A program made the position numbers and the translations under genes. A DNA stretch of 64,000 nt from Candidatus Gastranaerophilales bacterium (lineage in GTDB: Bacteria > Cyanobacteriota > Vampirovibrionia > Gastranaerophilales > Gastranaerophilaceae): the NCBI GenBank assembly GCA_928722015.1, contig CAKMWI010000008.1:124001-188000 (forward strand), read 5' to 3'. A model generated the notes under the pieces. It had not been told where the DNA came from, did not search any database, and saw only the letters and a program-made list of their open reading frames with translations. Shown here piece by piece: positions 32,344 to 40,986 of the stretch. The stretch's first letter is position 1. Each line of letters opens with the position of its first letter.

Positions 32344-33549
32344 TTAATGGCACAACGCAAGTAAAACACCTGCAGCAACAGCAGAACCAATTACGCCGGA
32401 AACGTTCGGCCCCATAGCATGCATTAACAAGTAGTTTTGGTTATTATATTCCAAACCAACTTTATTCGATACTCTTGCTGCCATTGGAACAGCTGAAACA
32501 CCAGCAGAACCAATCAATGGGTTAATAAGTTTAGGTTCTCTTTTTTGAATTTTCGCCATCATAACTTCAAAAACATTCATCAATCTTGCCATTAACACAC
32601 CACCTGCAGTTGCAAGAGCAAATGCTGTAACACCAAGAATTAAAATAAATAATGTTTGTACTGTTAAAAATTGTTCTGCTGACAATTTTGACCCAACAGA
32701 TAGTCCTAAGAAGATGGTAATTATATTAATTAATGCATTTTGCATTGTGTCAGATAATCTTTCTACAACTCCGCATTCTTTACATAAATTACCAAATGTT
32801 AATGCGCCTACTAAAGGACAAGCATCCGGAAGAAAGATTATACATAAGAACAATACTACGAGAGGAAATACTATTTTTTCTCTTTTAGATACCGGTCTTA
32901 ATTGTTCCATTTGGATTTTTCTTTCTTCAAGAGTAGTGCATAATTTCATAATAGGAGGTTGAATTACAGGTACTAATGCCATGTATGAATATGCCGCAAC
33001 TGCAATTGCTCCCAATAATTCAGGTGCAAGTTTTGTTGTAACATATATAGATGTTGGACCGTCAGCACCACCGATTATACCAATAGCTCCAGATTGAGGA
33101 AGGGTAAAACCGAAGCAGCATAGAGCTAAAAGTAATGCTCCAAATATCCCAAATTGAGCTGCTCCACCTAATAGGGCAGTTTTAGGGTTAGCTATTAACG
33201 GACCAAAGTCAGTCATAGCACCAACACCCATAAAGATAATTAGTGGAAATAACCCTTTATGAATACCTGCTTCATAAACTATTCCTAAAAATCCATTTGG
33301 TTCTGCTATTCCGGCAATTGGAATATTTGAGAGCAGACCTCCGAATGCAATAGGAACAAGAAGCAATGGTTCAAATTGTTTTTTGATACCTAACCAAAGT
33401 AAGAACAAACAAATTAATAACATAATTGGATGTCCAAATTGGTGTAAGAATTGTTCAAATGAATTAGTGATTGCAGGATCAGCCTTGTCAATCATATTAT
33501 ATATACCTGTGGATTGCCACAGTTGCATTAATCCTTCTGATAATATCAT
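32344..33549 (-). CDS. oadB: Sodium-translocating decarboxylase beta subunit
   Basis: A 401-residue polytopic membrane protein of the OadB/GcdB/MmdB family. It decarboxylates carboxybiotin and pumps Na+ outward. The signature GGADGPTSIY with the conserved Asp that binds Na+ and proton is present, as are multiple membrane helices and LNPLIGSAGVSAVPMAARVS (here INPLIG...). It follows oadA by 12 nt. The substrate of the complex (oxaloacetate, malonyl-CoA or another acid) is set by the alpha subunit. Last gene of the birA-oadG-oadA-oadB operon. Confidence 0.95.
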   Translation of the reverse strand: MILSEGLMQLWQSTGIYNMIDKADPAITNSFEQFLHQFGHPIMLLICLFLLWLGIKKQFEPLLLVPIAFGGLLSNIPIAGIAEPNGFLGIVYEAGIHKGLFPLIIFMGVGAMTDFGPLIANPKTALLGGAAQFGIFGALLLALCCFGFTLPQSGAIGIIGGADGPTSIYVTTKLAPELLGAIAVAAYSYMALVPVIQPPIMKLCTTLEERKIQMEQLRPVSKREKIVFPLVVLFLCIIFLPDACPLVGALTFGNLCKECGVVERLSDTMQNALINIITIFLGLSVGSKLSAEQFLTVQTLFILILGVTAFALATAGGVLMARLMNVFEVMMAKIQKREPKLINPLIGSAGVSAVPMAARVSNKVGLEYNNQNYLLMHAMGPNVSGVIGSAVAAGVLLALCH

Positions 33550-33561
33550 CTGCGACCTCCT

Positions 33562-35346
33562 CTAACCTACAGTTACCAATACTTGACCAGTTTGTACTTT
33601 GTCGCCAACTTCAATTTCAACCGCTTTTACAACTCCGGATACAGGAGATTTAATTTCAGTTTCCATTTTCATAGCTTCAATAACAGCGATTATATCACCT
33701 TCAGCAATATTATCACCTTCAGATACCAAAACTTTTAAAACATTTCCCGGTAGTGCGGCTTTAACAGGAGTACCTTCGCCTGAACCGATTGCTTTAGCTT
33801 CAATACCTTCTTTAACATTAAAATCGTATAATTTTCCGTTAACTGTAGCTTTGCCTCCTTCAAGTGCAACAGCATATTTTTTACCGTTAACAGTAACTGT
33901 ATAGCCGTTTGAACTGTCAGAAGAAACAGTTTCTTTTTTTGTTTCGTTTTTGCGAACTCCGATTGTTCCTTTACCTTGTAAGAATAAAATACCTTTTTCT
34001 TTACAAGCAGCAGAGATAAATAAGTTTTCATCATTAACTTCAAGGCCTGCTTCTTCAAGTCTTTTTTGAGCAACAGCGAGTCCTTTGTTAGGATCCTTGT
34101 CATTTAAATCAACAACATGTTCTGTTGTAGGTTGTAAACCTAGTTGTTCTTCTGCAATTTTTATAACTTCAGCATCCGGTTCACAAGGTGTTTTGCCGAA
34201 ATATCCAAGAACCATTTTTCCGTATCCTTCAGCAATTTTTTTCCATTTACCAAACATAACATTGTTAAATGCTTGTTGGAAGTAGAATTGTGAAACCGGA
34301 GTAACAGATGTACCGAATCCTCCTTTTTCAACAACTTCTTTCATTGCAGCAACAACTTCAGGGAATTTATTCATTAAGTTGTTATCTCTGAGCATTTGAG
34401 TGTTGGCTGTCAATGCTCCACCCGGAAGTGGTGAAGAAATAATCATCGGATTAACAGCAAGTGCTTCAGGAGGTAAGAAGTAGTCTTTCATACATTCTTT
34501 AAATATTTCTTCTGTTTCAAGTATTTTTTCTACATCAATACCTAAATCATATTCTGTTCCTTTTAATGCATGCCACATTGAAACTATATCCGGTTGTGCA
34601 GTTCCTCCTGATACAGGTTTCATAGATAAATCGATGCAATTTGCGCCTCCTTCTAAAGCTGCTAAATATGCTGCTAAACCTGTACCTGCTGTTTCATGTG
34701 AGTGGAATCTTATATCAGCATCTGCACCTAAAATTTCACGTGTTCTCTTTATTGTTTCATATACTTTTCTAGGAGCTGATGTTCCTGATGCATCTTTAAA
34801 CGCAAGAGAATCAAATTCAATGCCTGCATCTAAAATAGATCTTAAAACTTTCTCATAGAATGCTACATCATGTGCTCCAGTACAACCTATAGGTAACTCC
34901 ATCATTGTTATTGTTACTTCATGTTTTAGACCATGTTTTTTTATGCATTGGCTTGAGTATAATAAATTGTTAACGTCATTTAGTGCGTCAAAATTTCTAA
35001 CGGTAGTTACACCATGTTTTTTGAACATTTTTGCGTGTAAATCAATAACATCACGAGGCTGAGAATCAAGCCCTACTACGTTAACACCTCTTGATAATGA
35101 TTGTAAGTTTATATCAGGACCAACTGCGGCTCTTATTTTATCCATTGTTTCAAAAGCATTTTCATTGCAGTAAAAGATAGGTGATTGAAATCTTGCACCA
35201 CCTGCAACTTCAAAATGTCTGAGCCCTGCATTAACTGCAGATTTTAAAGCAGGAAGAAAGTCATCAACAAATACTCTCGCTCCGTAAACTGATTGGAAGC
35301 CATCCCTAAATGATGTATCCATAACTTTGATAAGTTTTTTTCCCAT
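33562..35346 (-). CDS. oadA: Decarboxylase alpha subunit (carboxyltransferase plus biotinyl domain)
   Basis: A 594-residue protein from the ATG at 35346 (GAAAGGA upstream); an in-frame extension upstream to 35463 is rejected because it would overlap oadG. The N-terminal TIM-barrel carboxyltransferase has the metal and catalytic regions (MDTSFRDGFQS, AFKDASGTSAP, RFHSHETAG). A hinge and a biotinyl domain follow, with the biotin lysine in EAMKMET. The start motif reads DTSFRDGFQS rather than the common DTTLRDAHQS, and the GCTGAHD region is also unusual, so the substrate may not be oxaloacetate. Transcarboxylase 5S-type chains are relatives. BirA, encoded upstream, would biotinylate it. Confidence 0.92.
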   Translation of the reverse strand: MGKKLIKVMDTSFRDGFQSVYGARVFVDDFLPALKSAVNAGLRHFEVAGGARFQSPIFYCNENAFETMDKIRAAVGPDINLQSLSRGVNVVGLDSQPRDVIDLHAKMFKKHGVTTVRNFDALNDVNNLLYSSQCIKKHGLKHEVTITMMELPIGCTGAHDVAFYEKVLRSILDAGIEFDSLAFKDASGTSAPRKVYETIKRTREILGADADIRFHSHETAGTGLAAYLAALEGGANCIDLSMKPVSGGTAQPDIVSMWHALKGTEYDLGIDVEKILETEEIFKECMKDYFLPPEALAVNPMIISSPLPGGALTANTQMLRDNNLMNKFPEVVAAMKEVVEKGGFGTSVTPVSQFYFQQAFNNVMFGKWKKIAEGYGKMVLGYFGKTPCEPDAEVIKIAEEQLGLQPTTEHVVDLNDKDPNKGLAVAQKRLEEAGLEVNDENLFISAACKEKGILFLQGKGTIGVRKNETKKETVSSDSSNGYTVTVNGKKYAVALEGGKATVNGKLYDFNVKEGIEAKAIGSGEGTPVKAALPGNVLKVLVSEGDNIAEGDIIAVIEAMKMETEIKSPVSGVVKAVEIEVGDKVQTGQVLVTVG

Positions 35347-35425
35347 ATATTTTTCCTTTCGTTTAATAAATGTGAGACTCTTTTTATTTTTTTGAATGCT
35401 GTAAACATAGTTAAAATATTGAATC

Positions 35426-35668
35426 TTAACTGCCTCTTTTTGCCATAATTGCGGCAATAGCAATTGCTACCGCTTCATCAATATTTGTACTTGCTTTTTT
35501 TACTGAAGCTTTAACTTCTTCTACAGCTTCAGGGAAAAGCTTATTAAGGTATGCAATTACCTGTTTTAAAACCCCCATTGCTAAAATTAAAATTGTTAAA
35601 AAACACAAAACAAACCCCATGCCCATTGCGAGTATTACTAACCCGTTTTCTACATTTCCTAAATTCAT
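35426..35668 (-). CDS. oadG: Decarboxylase gamma-type small membrane subunit
   Basis: An 80-residue protein with one N-terminal membrane helix (LVILAMGMGFVLCFLTILILAMGVL), a short charged linker and a hydrophilic end (DEAVAIAIAAIMAKRG), typical of OadG. The gamma subunit anchors and assembles the alpha and beta subunits. Its start overlaps the birA stop by four bases (ATGA), and oadA follows after 79 nt. Confidence 0.9.
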   Translation of the reverse strand: MNLGNVENGLVILAMGMGFVLCFLTILILAMGVLKQVIAYLNKLFPEAVEEVKASVKKASTNIDEAVAIAIAAIMAKRGS

Positions 35669-36387
35669 AAAATATCTCCTATTGTAAGTACAGATTCATT
35701 ATTATCTTTTGTTTTAATTATAAGTTCACCTTTATCATTAATAGCTTTAGCGAAACCTGTTTTTGTATTGTTGAACACTTGAATATTAATGTTTTTATTC
35801 AAAAAGCAATTTTTATTAATATAATCTTCCTTTATTAATTTGAAACCTTTTTCTATAAATTTTTGATATTGTGAAAAAAATTCTTGTAAAAGTTCATTTG
35901 TAAATGTTTTTATATTAATATATTTTCCTGTTTCAATATTTAAACTTGTTGCAATTTTATCAGGTATGTTTTGTAAGTTGCAAGGCTTAGAATTAAGATT
36001 GACTCCTATACCTAAAATTATTCCTCCAAGTTTTTGGCCTTGCATAGATGTTTCTGATAATATCCCTGCAATTTTTTTTCCATTTATGAGTACATCATTA
36101 GGCCATTTAATTTCCGGTTTTACTCCGTAAGTTTCTAAAACTTTGCATAATACAACACACAGATACTGTGTTATATTTGGATAGTTTTCGTTAAACGTTT
36201 CAGATGGCTTTAGGATAATTGACATGAATAGGTTATCATCACCTAAGTCAATCCATTTTCGATTTAACCTTCCTCGTCCGGATGTTTGGCGATTCGCAAT
36301 AATTATAGTAGAATCTGCAAATTCATGAATATGTTTTTTTGCATAATTATTTGTTGAATCTACTTCATCTAATTCTATAATTTCCAT
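35665..36387 (-). CDS. birA: Biotin-[acetyl-CoA carboxylase]-type ligase (monofunctional BirA)
   Basis: A biotin protein ligase without the DNA-binding domain of E. coli BirA. The ATG at 36387, with GGGGAG upstream, gives 240 residues; the longer frame uses TTG and overlaps a TATAAT at 36404-36409, so transcription likely starts after it. Motifs are VDSTNNYAK, the biotinyl-AMP loop TSGRGRLNRKW, KWPNDVLINGKKIAGIL and GIGVNLN. It is the first gene of the operon with oadG, oadA and oadB, an arrangement that puts the ligase with its most likely substrate. Confidence 0.93.
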   Translation of the reverse strand: MEIIELDEVDSTNNYAKKHIHEFADSTIIIANRQTSGRGRLNRKWIDLGDDNLFMSIILKPSETFNENYPNITQYLCVVLCKVLETYGVKPEIKWPNDVLINGKKIAGILSETSMQGQKLGGIILGIGVNLNSKPCNLQNIPDKIATSLNIETGKYINIKTFTNELLQEFFSQYQKFIEKGFKLIKEDYINKNCFLNKNINIQVFNNTKTGFAKAINDKGELIIKTKDNNESVLTIGDIL

Positions 36388-36686
36388 ATTCTCCCCTAAC
36401 GGATTATACACGTACAATAATTATATAACAAACAAAAAAAATATTGTGATTATAATTAGATAAATTTTATATATTATATGAAGTTTTGTTAATATATATA
36501 ATCGTGGTTTATATATTAAATATTTATTGGTTCTTACTGTTTTTGTTTAATTTTGAAAAAACTTTAAACCTTAGTTTTTTATGAATATTAGTCATATAGG
36601 GAAATTTATTTTTTTATTTTTTTTTAAAGATTAGTTATTGCGAAAAATTTTTTTCGGTGCTACCATGATTTTGTGAAGGGAGAAAA

Positions 36687-37379
36687 ATGGAACACTGGGT
36701 ATATACAACAAGTATATTTGGGCATGGAGTATCATTTAATATTGATACAATAATTACAATGTGGATTTCAATGTTTCTTTTGATTATTCTTGCATTTGTA
36801 ACTACCAGAAATTTAAAAATGGTGCCGGGAAAGTTGCAGTTAATGGGAGAAGGTATCATTAAATATTTTAATGATATATCAAAAGCAAGTATGGGCAATG
36901 ATGAAGCTCAAAAGCATATTGCAATTATACTTACTTTATTTATGTTTATTTTAACAGCTAATCTTGTGGGACAGTTACCTTTAAAATTGATTCATCTTTC
37001 TACCGGAGAATTGGCATCTCCTAATAATGATATAAATATGACGGCAGCGATGGCTATTGTTGTGTCAATATATTATATATTTTTCGGTGTACAAAAAAGT
37101 GGTTTTAAATTCTTTTTCAAAGGCTTTAGTATTGATGGGATAATTATTACTCTTGTTGATACTTTGGAATTGTTTGTGAGACCATTTTCATTGGCATTGC
37201 GACTCTTTGCTAATATTTTAGCAGGTGAGCTTTTGGTTGCAACGTTTATAAGTTTATTTGCAATCATATTACCGCTTCCATTCATGTTGTTTGAGTTGTT
37301 TGTTGCTTTAATTCAAGCATTAGTATTTACTCTTCTGTCAACAACATACATTTCCATGGCGGTTCAAGAGGAACATTAA
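36687..37379 (+). CDS. atpB: ATP synthase F0 subunit a
   Basis: A 230-residue membrane subunit forming the ion half-channels next to the c ring. The essential arginine is in LALRLFANILAGELL, and the late helix ALVFTLLSTTYISMA is typical. GAAGGGAG precedes the ATG. No atpI-like gene precedes it; the 300 nt upstream, to birA, are AT-rich with no clear feature. First gene of the atp operon, order a-c-b'-b-delta-alpha-(zinc-finger protein)-gamma. Confidence 0.96.
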   Translation: MEHWVYTTSIFGHGVSFNIDTIITMWISMFLLIILAFVTTRNLKMVPGKLQLMGEGIIKYFNDISKASMGNDEAQKHIAIILTLFMFILTANLVGQLPLKLIHLSTGELASPNNDINMTAAMAIVVSIYYIFFGVQKSGFKFFFKGFSIDGIIITLVDTLELFVRPFSLALRLFANILAGELLVATFISLFAIILPLPFMLFELFVALIQALVFTLLSTTYISMAVQEEH

Positions 37380-37436
37380 TATAATATTTTATATTTAAAT
37401 TTTTAGATTAATATTACTATAATAAGGAGAAAAATT

Positions 37437-37676
37437 ATGGCAGTAGAACAAACTTTAGATTTAGCAAAATTAGGTGCAGGTATTGCAATTGGTTTTGGTG
37501 CTATTGGTGGAGGTTTAGGCTTGGGTATTGCTACAAAAGGTGTTCTTGATGCAATTGCTCGTCAACCTGAAATTAAAGCAGAGGCATTCAAAAACTTTAT
37601 TATTGGTGCCGGTTTAGCGGAAGCAACTGCTATTTATGCTTTGTTTATTGCAATTATGTTATTATTCTCAAAGTAA
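37437..37676 (+). CDS. atpE: ATP synthase F0 subunit c
   Basis: A 79-residue hairpin of two membrane helices joined by the ARQPE loop (41-45). The ion-binding carboxylate is Glu62 in GLAEATAIYAL. Compared with the Na+-type c subunit of Ilyobacter, the Gln32 position is Leu29 and the Ser66 position is Ala63, while Thr64 and Tyr67 are kept. This favours protons over sodium, but that is inference. GGAG lies before the ATG. Confidence 0.97.
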   Translation: MAVEQTLDLAKLGAGIAIGFGAIGGGLGLGIATKGVLDAIARQPEIKAEAFKNFIIGAGLAEATAIYALFIAIMLLFSK

Positions 37677-37690
37677 GGGTATAAATATAA

Positions 37691-38164
37691 ATGATTGAAT
37701 TTAATGCTACATTTTTAGTTGCAATGTTGAGTTTTGTTGTATTCATATTTATAATGAATGCTATATTTTATAAACCTATTTTATCAATTATGAGAAAAAG
37801 GGATGAGTATATAAACTCAAATTATGAAACTGCAAAAGAGTATACTAATCAAGCAAATACGTTTAATGCTGAACATGATGCTACCATAGCTCAGACGCAA
37901 GCGAAATGCAGACTATCTATTAAAAATGTTGTCGAAGATGCTCAGGAATTTGCTATTGGTAAAACCAGAGCAGCAAGAGATCAGGCTAAAGCAAAAATTC
38001 AATCCAAAAAAGATGCATTACTTAAAGATGAACAGAATCTTAAGAATATTGTAAAATCTACTGTTGTTAACGATTTGGCTTCATCTATAGCATCAAAGGT
38101 CTTTGGTGGAGATATTGCTCCTCAAGATACAAATTATGAAATTGTTAATAGGGTAATGGATTAG
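37691..38164 (+). CDS. atpF2: ATP synthase F0 subunit b' (first b-type subunit)
   Basis: A 157-residue protein with an N-terminal membrane helix (ATFLVAMLSFVVFIFIMNAIFY), then YKPILSIMRKRDEYI and a long charged helix. The (Y/F)KPI..(I/M)..R motif is the usual mark of b and b' subunits. Two unequal b-type genes in tandem occur in Cyanobacteria, chloroplasts and some alphaproteobacteria. The next gene encodes the partner b subunit; only two bases separate them. Confidence 0.92.
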   Translation: MIEFNATFLVAMLSFVVFIFIMNAIFYKPILSIMRKRDEYINSNYETAKEYTNQANTFNAEHDATIAQTQAKCRLSIKNVVEDAQEFAIGKTRAARDQAKAKIQSKKDALLKDEQNLKNIVKSTVVNDLASSIASKVFGGDIAPQDTNYEIVNRVMD

Positions 38165-38166
38165 TT

Positions 38167-38676
38167 ATGCAAGAATTTATTTCATTTTTAAAATATTTGG
38201 CAACTTCTAATACAATCAATTTTATTATAATGATTGCTATCTTGATGTTGATTGTGAAAAAGGTGAATGTAAAATCTTCTTTGGATAATTCAGTTGCTTC
38301 TGTTAAACAGTTAATTGTTAAATCAGATGAGGAAAAGAAAAAATCTGAAGCTCTTCTTAGTGAAGCTAAAAAAAAGATGGATAAACTACCTGAAGATATA
38401 AAAACTTTAGAAAGAGAAGCTTCATCTAAGGCTGATGTTTTCAAGGCTCAAATTGAAGAATCTACACAAAAATCAATTTGGAATATTGAAAAAAATGTTG
38501 ATAGAGTTATTTCGATTGAAGAAAAAAAATTATCTAATCTGTTAACAGGTAAAACAATTATTGCTTCAGTTGAATTGGCGAAAGACCATATAAAAAATAT
38601 TTTAAGGAATAATCCTCAGTTACACAACAAATTTATTGACGAAAGTCTTGAAGAACTTGAAAAGGTAAAATTATAA
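38167..38676 (+). CDS. atpF: ATP synthase F0 subunit b (second b-type subunit)
   Basis: A 169-residue peripheral-stalk protein: one N-terminal membrane helix (INFIIMIAILMLIV) and a long coiled coil with VKKVNVKSSLDNS...SDEEKKKSEALLSEAKKKM. Sequence similarity to other b subunits is low, and the identification rests on topology and position between b' and delta. Its stop shares a base with the atpH start (TAATG). Confidence 0.9.
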   Translation: MQEFISFLKYLATSNTINFIIMIAILMLIVKKVNVKSSLDNSVASVKQLIVKSDEEKKKSEALLSEAKKKMDKLPEDIKTLEREASSKADVFKAQIEESTQKSIWNIEKNVDRVISIEEKKLSNLLTGKTIIASVELAKDHIKNILRNNPQLHNKFIDESLEELEKVKL

Positions 38677-39221
38677 TGGCTGAATGTAAAGTATCAACAA
38701 TTTCAAAAAATTATGCAAAGGCACTGTTTGATGTTGCTTCTGAAAATGGTTCGTTTGATTATTTCAAAACGCAGCTATTAGAAATCCAATCTGTATTGGA
38801 GTCTTCTTCAGATTTACGTATAGTTATGGCTAATTCATCCATTTCAGCTTCTAAAAAAGTTGAAATCCTTGATTCTTTATTTGTCGGTAAAGTTGATGTG
38901 AAAATTTTAAATTTTTTAAAATTATTAGTTGAAAAAAATCGCTTTAATGAGTTTGATTCTATAATTAATTCTTATATAGATATAATGGATAATATGTCTA
39001 ATAAGAAAAATGTAGAAATTGTATCATCAATTGAATTGAATTTTGAGACTAAATCTAATATTTTGTTTAAATTAGAACGTAAGCTTCAGTGTGAGGTTAT
39101 ACCTCATTGGAGTATTGATGAAAATATTATTGCGGGATTACAGTTTAAATTTGACGACTATGTTATTGATTCAAGTGTTCGCAATAAGATTGAAAATTTA
39201 AGTAAAAACATATCTAGGTAA
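38676..39221 (+). CDS. atpH: ATP synthase F1 subunit delta
   Basis: A 181-residue OSCP/delta subunit that links the b stalk to the top of the alpha-beta hexamer. It begins STISKNYAKALFDVASENG, the family N terminus, and ends with the characteristic IIAGLQFKFDDYVIDSSVRNKIENL. Translationally coupled to atpF and ten bases before atpA. Confidence 0.95.
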   Translation: MAECKVSTISKNYAKALFDVASENGSFDYFKTQLLEIQSVLESSSDLRIVMANSSISASKKVEILDSLFVGKVDVKILNFLKLLVEKNRFNEFDSIINSYIDIMDNMSNKKNVEIVSSIELNFETKSNILFKLERKLQCEVIPHWSIDENIIAGLQFKFDDYVIDSSVRNKIENLSKNISR

Positions 39222-39231
39222 AGGGGAAATT

Positions 39232-40743
39232 ATGGCATTAATACAACCTGATGAAATTAGTTCAATAATAAAAAGTAAAATTGACAATTACGAACTTCAG
39301 ACAGAAGTATCAAATACCGGTTCAGTGTTAGAAGTTGGTGATGGTATTGCCAGAGTTTATGGATTACGTAATGTTATGGCAAATGAACTTGTTCAATTTG
39401 ATGATGGAATGGGGACATTGGGAATTGCAATGAACCTTGAGGAAGATAATGTTGGTATTGTAATTCTTGGTGAATATACTGATATTAAGGAAGGTACTGT
39501 AGTTAAAACTACAGGTAGGATTGCTTCTGTTCCTGTTGGGGACGGATTGATTGGTCGAATTGTTGACCCTACAGGTAAACCTTTGGATGGTAAAGGTGAT
39601 TATCCGTATTCTAAAACAAGACCTATTGAGCGAGTTGCTCCGGGTATTGTAACTCGTAAATCTGTTCATGAACCATTACAAACAGGTTTAACTGCAATTG
39701 ACGCGCTTACTCCTATAGGTCGCGGACAGAGAGAATTAATTATTGGCGACCGTCAAACAGGTAAAACTGCAATTGCTATTGATACTATTATTAACCAAAA
39801 AGGAAAAGATGTAATATGTATTTATGTCGCTATTGGTCAAAAGGCTTCTACTGTAGCTCATCTAGCTAAAACTTTAGAAGAACATGGAGCTATGGCATAC
39901 ACAATTATTGTATCTTCAACAGCTAATGAATCAGCTCCATTGCAATATATTGCGCCTTTTGCCGGAGTTGCGATAGGTGAAGAATTTATGGAACAGGGAA
40001 AATCTGTTCTGATTGTATATGATGATTTGTCAAAACATGCTCAGGCCTATCGAGCTATGAGTTTACTATTAAAAAGACCACCTGGACGTGAAGCATACCC
40101 GGGGGATGTATTCTATCTTCATTCTCGTTTACTGGAACGTGCAGTTAAATTGAATGATGAACTTGGTGGTGGCAGTATCACAGCTCTTCCTATTATCGAA
40201 ACACAAGCTGGTGATGTTTCTGCTTATATTCCGACAAATGTTATTTCAATTACAGACGGGCAGATTTTCTTGGAAAGTAATGCTTTTAATGCCGGTATAA
40301 GACCTGCTATCAATGCTGGTATTTCTGTATCACGTGTTGGTGGAGCTGCTCAAACAAAGGCTATTAAGCAAGTTGCAGGTAAATTACGTCTGGATCTTGC
40401 TCAGTTTAGAGAATTGGAGGCTTTTGCACAATTTGCTTCTGATTTAGATGCTTCTACCAAAAAACAATTGTTACGTGGACAAAAATTAACCGAGGTATTA
40501 AAACAGCCTCAATATGCTCCATTAAGCGTGGCAGAGCAAGTTTCGATATTGTTCGCAGCTAATGAAGGTATTTTGGATGATGTTGATAATGTATTAATTT
40601 CTAGATTCAAAAAAGAATGGTTTGTTTACTTTAATGCTAACTATTCTGATATGGTAGAAAGGCTTAATGCTGGTTCTGCATTATCTGATGAAGATAAGAA
40701 AACTTTAATTGAAGCTTTAAGCACATTTAAAACTACATTTTAA
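39232..40743 (+). CDS. atpA: ATP synthase F1 subunit alpha
   Basis: A 503-residue noncatalytic nucleotide-binding subunit. The P-loop GDRQTGKTAIA is near residue 170, and the signature PAINAGISVSRVGGAAQ is near residue 363 with the arginine finger in SVSRVGG. N-terminal EVGDGIARVYGL is typical. Start ATG preceded by AAGGGG. The gene for the catalytic beta subunit is not in this operon. Confidence 0.98.
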   Translation: MALIQPDEISSIIKSKIDNYELQTEVSNTGSVLEVGDGIARVYGLRNVMANELVQFDDGMGTLGIAMNLEEDNVGIVILGEYTDIKEGTVVKTTGRIASVPVGDGLIGRIVDPTGKPLDGKGDYPYSKTRPIERVAPGIVTRKSVHEPLQTGLTAIDALTPIGRGQRELIIGDRQTGKTAIAIDTIINQKGKDVICIYVAIGQKASTVAHLAKTLEEHGAMAYTIIVSSTANESAPLQYIAPFAGVAIGEEFMEQGKSVLIVYDDLSKHAQAYRAMSLLLKRPPGREAYPGDVFYLHSRLLERAVKLNDELGGGSITALPIIETQAGDVSAYIPTNVISITDGQIFLESNAFNAGIRPAINAGISVSRVGGAAQTKAIKQVAGKLRLDLAQFRELEAFAQFASDLDASTKKQLLRGQKLTEVLKQPQYAPLSVAEQVSILFAANEGILDDVDNVLISRFKKEWFVYFNANYSDMVERLNAGSALSDEDKKTLIEALSTFKTTF

Positions 40744-40757
40744 ATAAGGAGATATTT

Positions 40758-40970
40758 ATGAAATGTTACAATCATCACGATAGAGATGCTTTTGGTGTAT
40801 GCAAATCATGTGGTAAAGGATTATGTTTAGAATGTTTAAAGGAGGATAATGGTGTTATTCTCTGTAAAAATAACAAAATCTGTTCTTCAATTTTGAATAG
40901 ACATAAACTACTTTCGATTGTCGGATTAATATGTCTTCTTGTTATAATTGTTTTAATGATTATAGATTAA
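40758..40970 (+). CDS. Zinc-finger membrane protein inserted between atpA and atpG
   Basis: A 70-residue protein preceded by AAGGAG. The first 45 residues carry a B-box-like zinc motif: CYNHHDRDAFGVCKSCGKGLCLECL, then ILCKNNKICS. A C-terminal membrane helix follows (LLSIVGLICLLVIIVLMI). The metal-binding part would face the cytoplasm if the helix is a tail anchor. It is not a known ATP synthase subunit, yet it sits in frame with operon spacing 14 nt after atpA and 16 nt before atpG. Its role is unknown; assembly or regulation of the synthase is a possibility. Confidence 0.85.
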   Translation: MKCYNHHDRDAFGVCKSCGKGLCLECLKEDNGVILCKNNKICSSILNRHKLLSIVGLICLLVIIVLMIID

Positions 40971-40986
40971 TATTACAGGTAAATTT

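Noticed and set aside
35347..35463. Upstream extension of oadA
   Set aside because: It has no family similarity and overlaps oadG; the MGKKLIKVMDTSFRDG start at 35346 fits the family and has a ribosome binding site.
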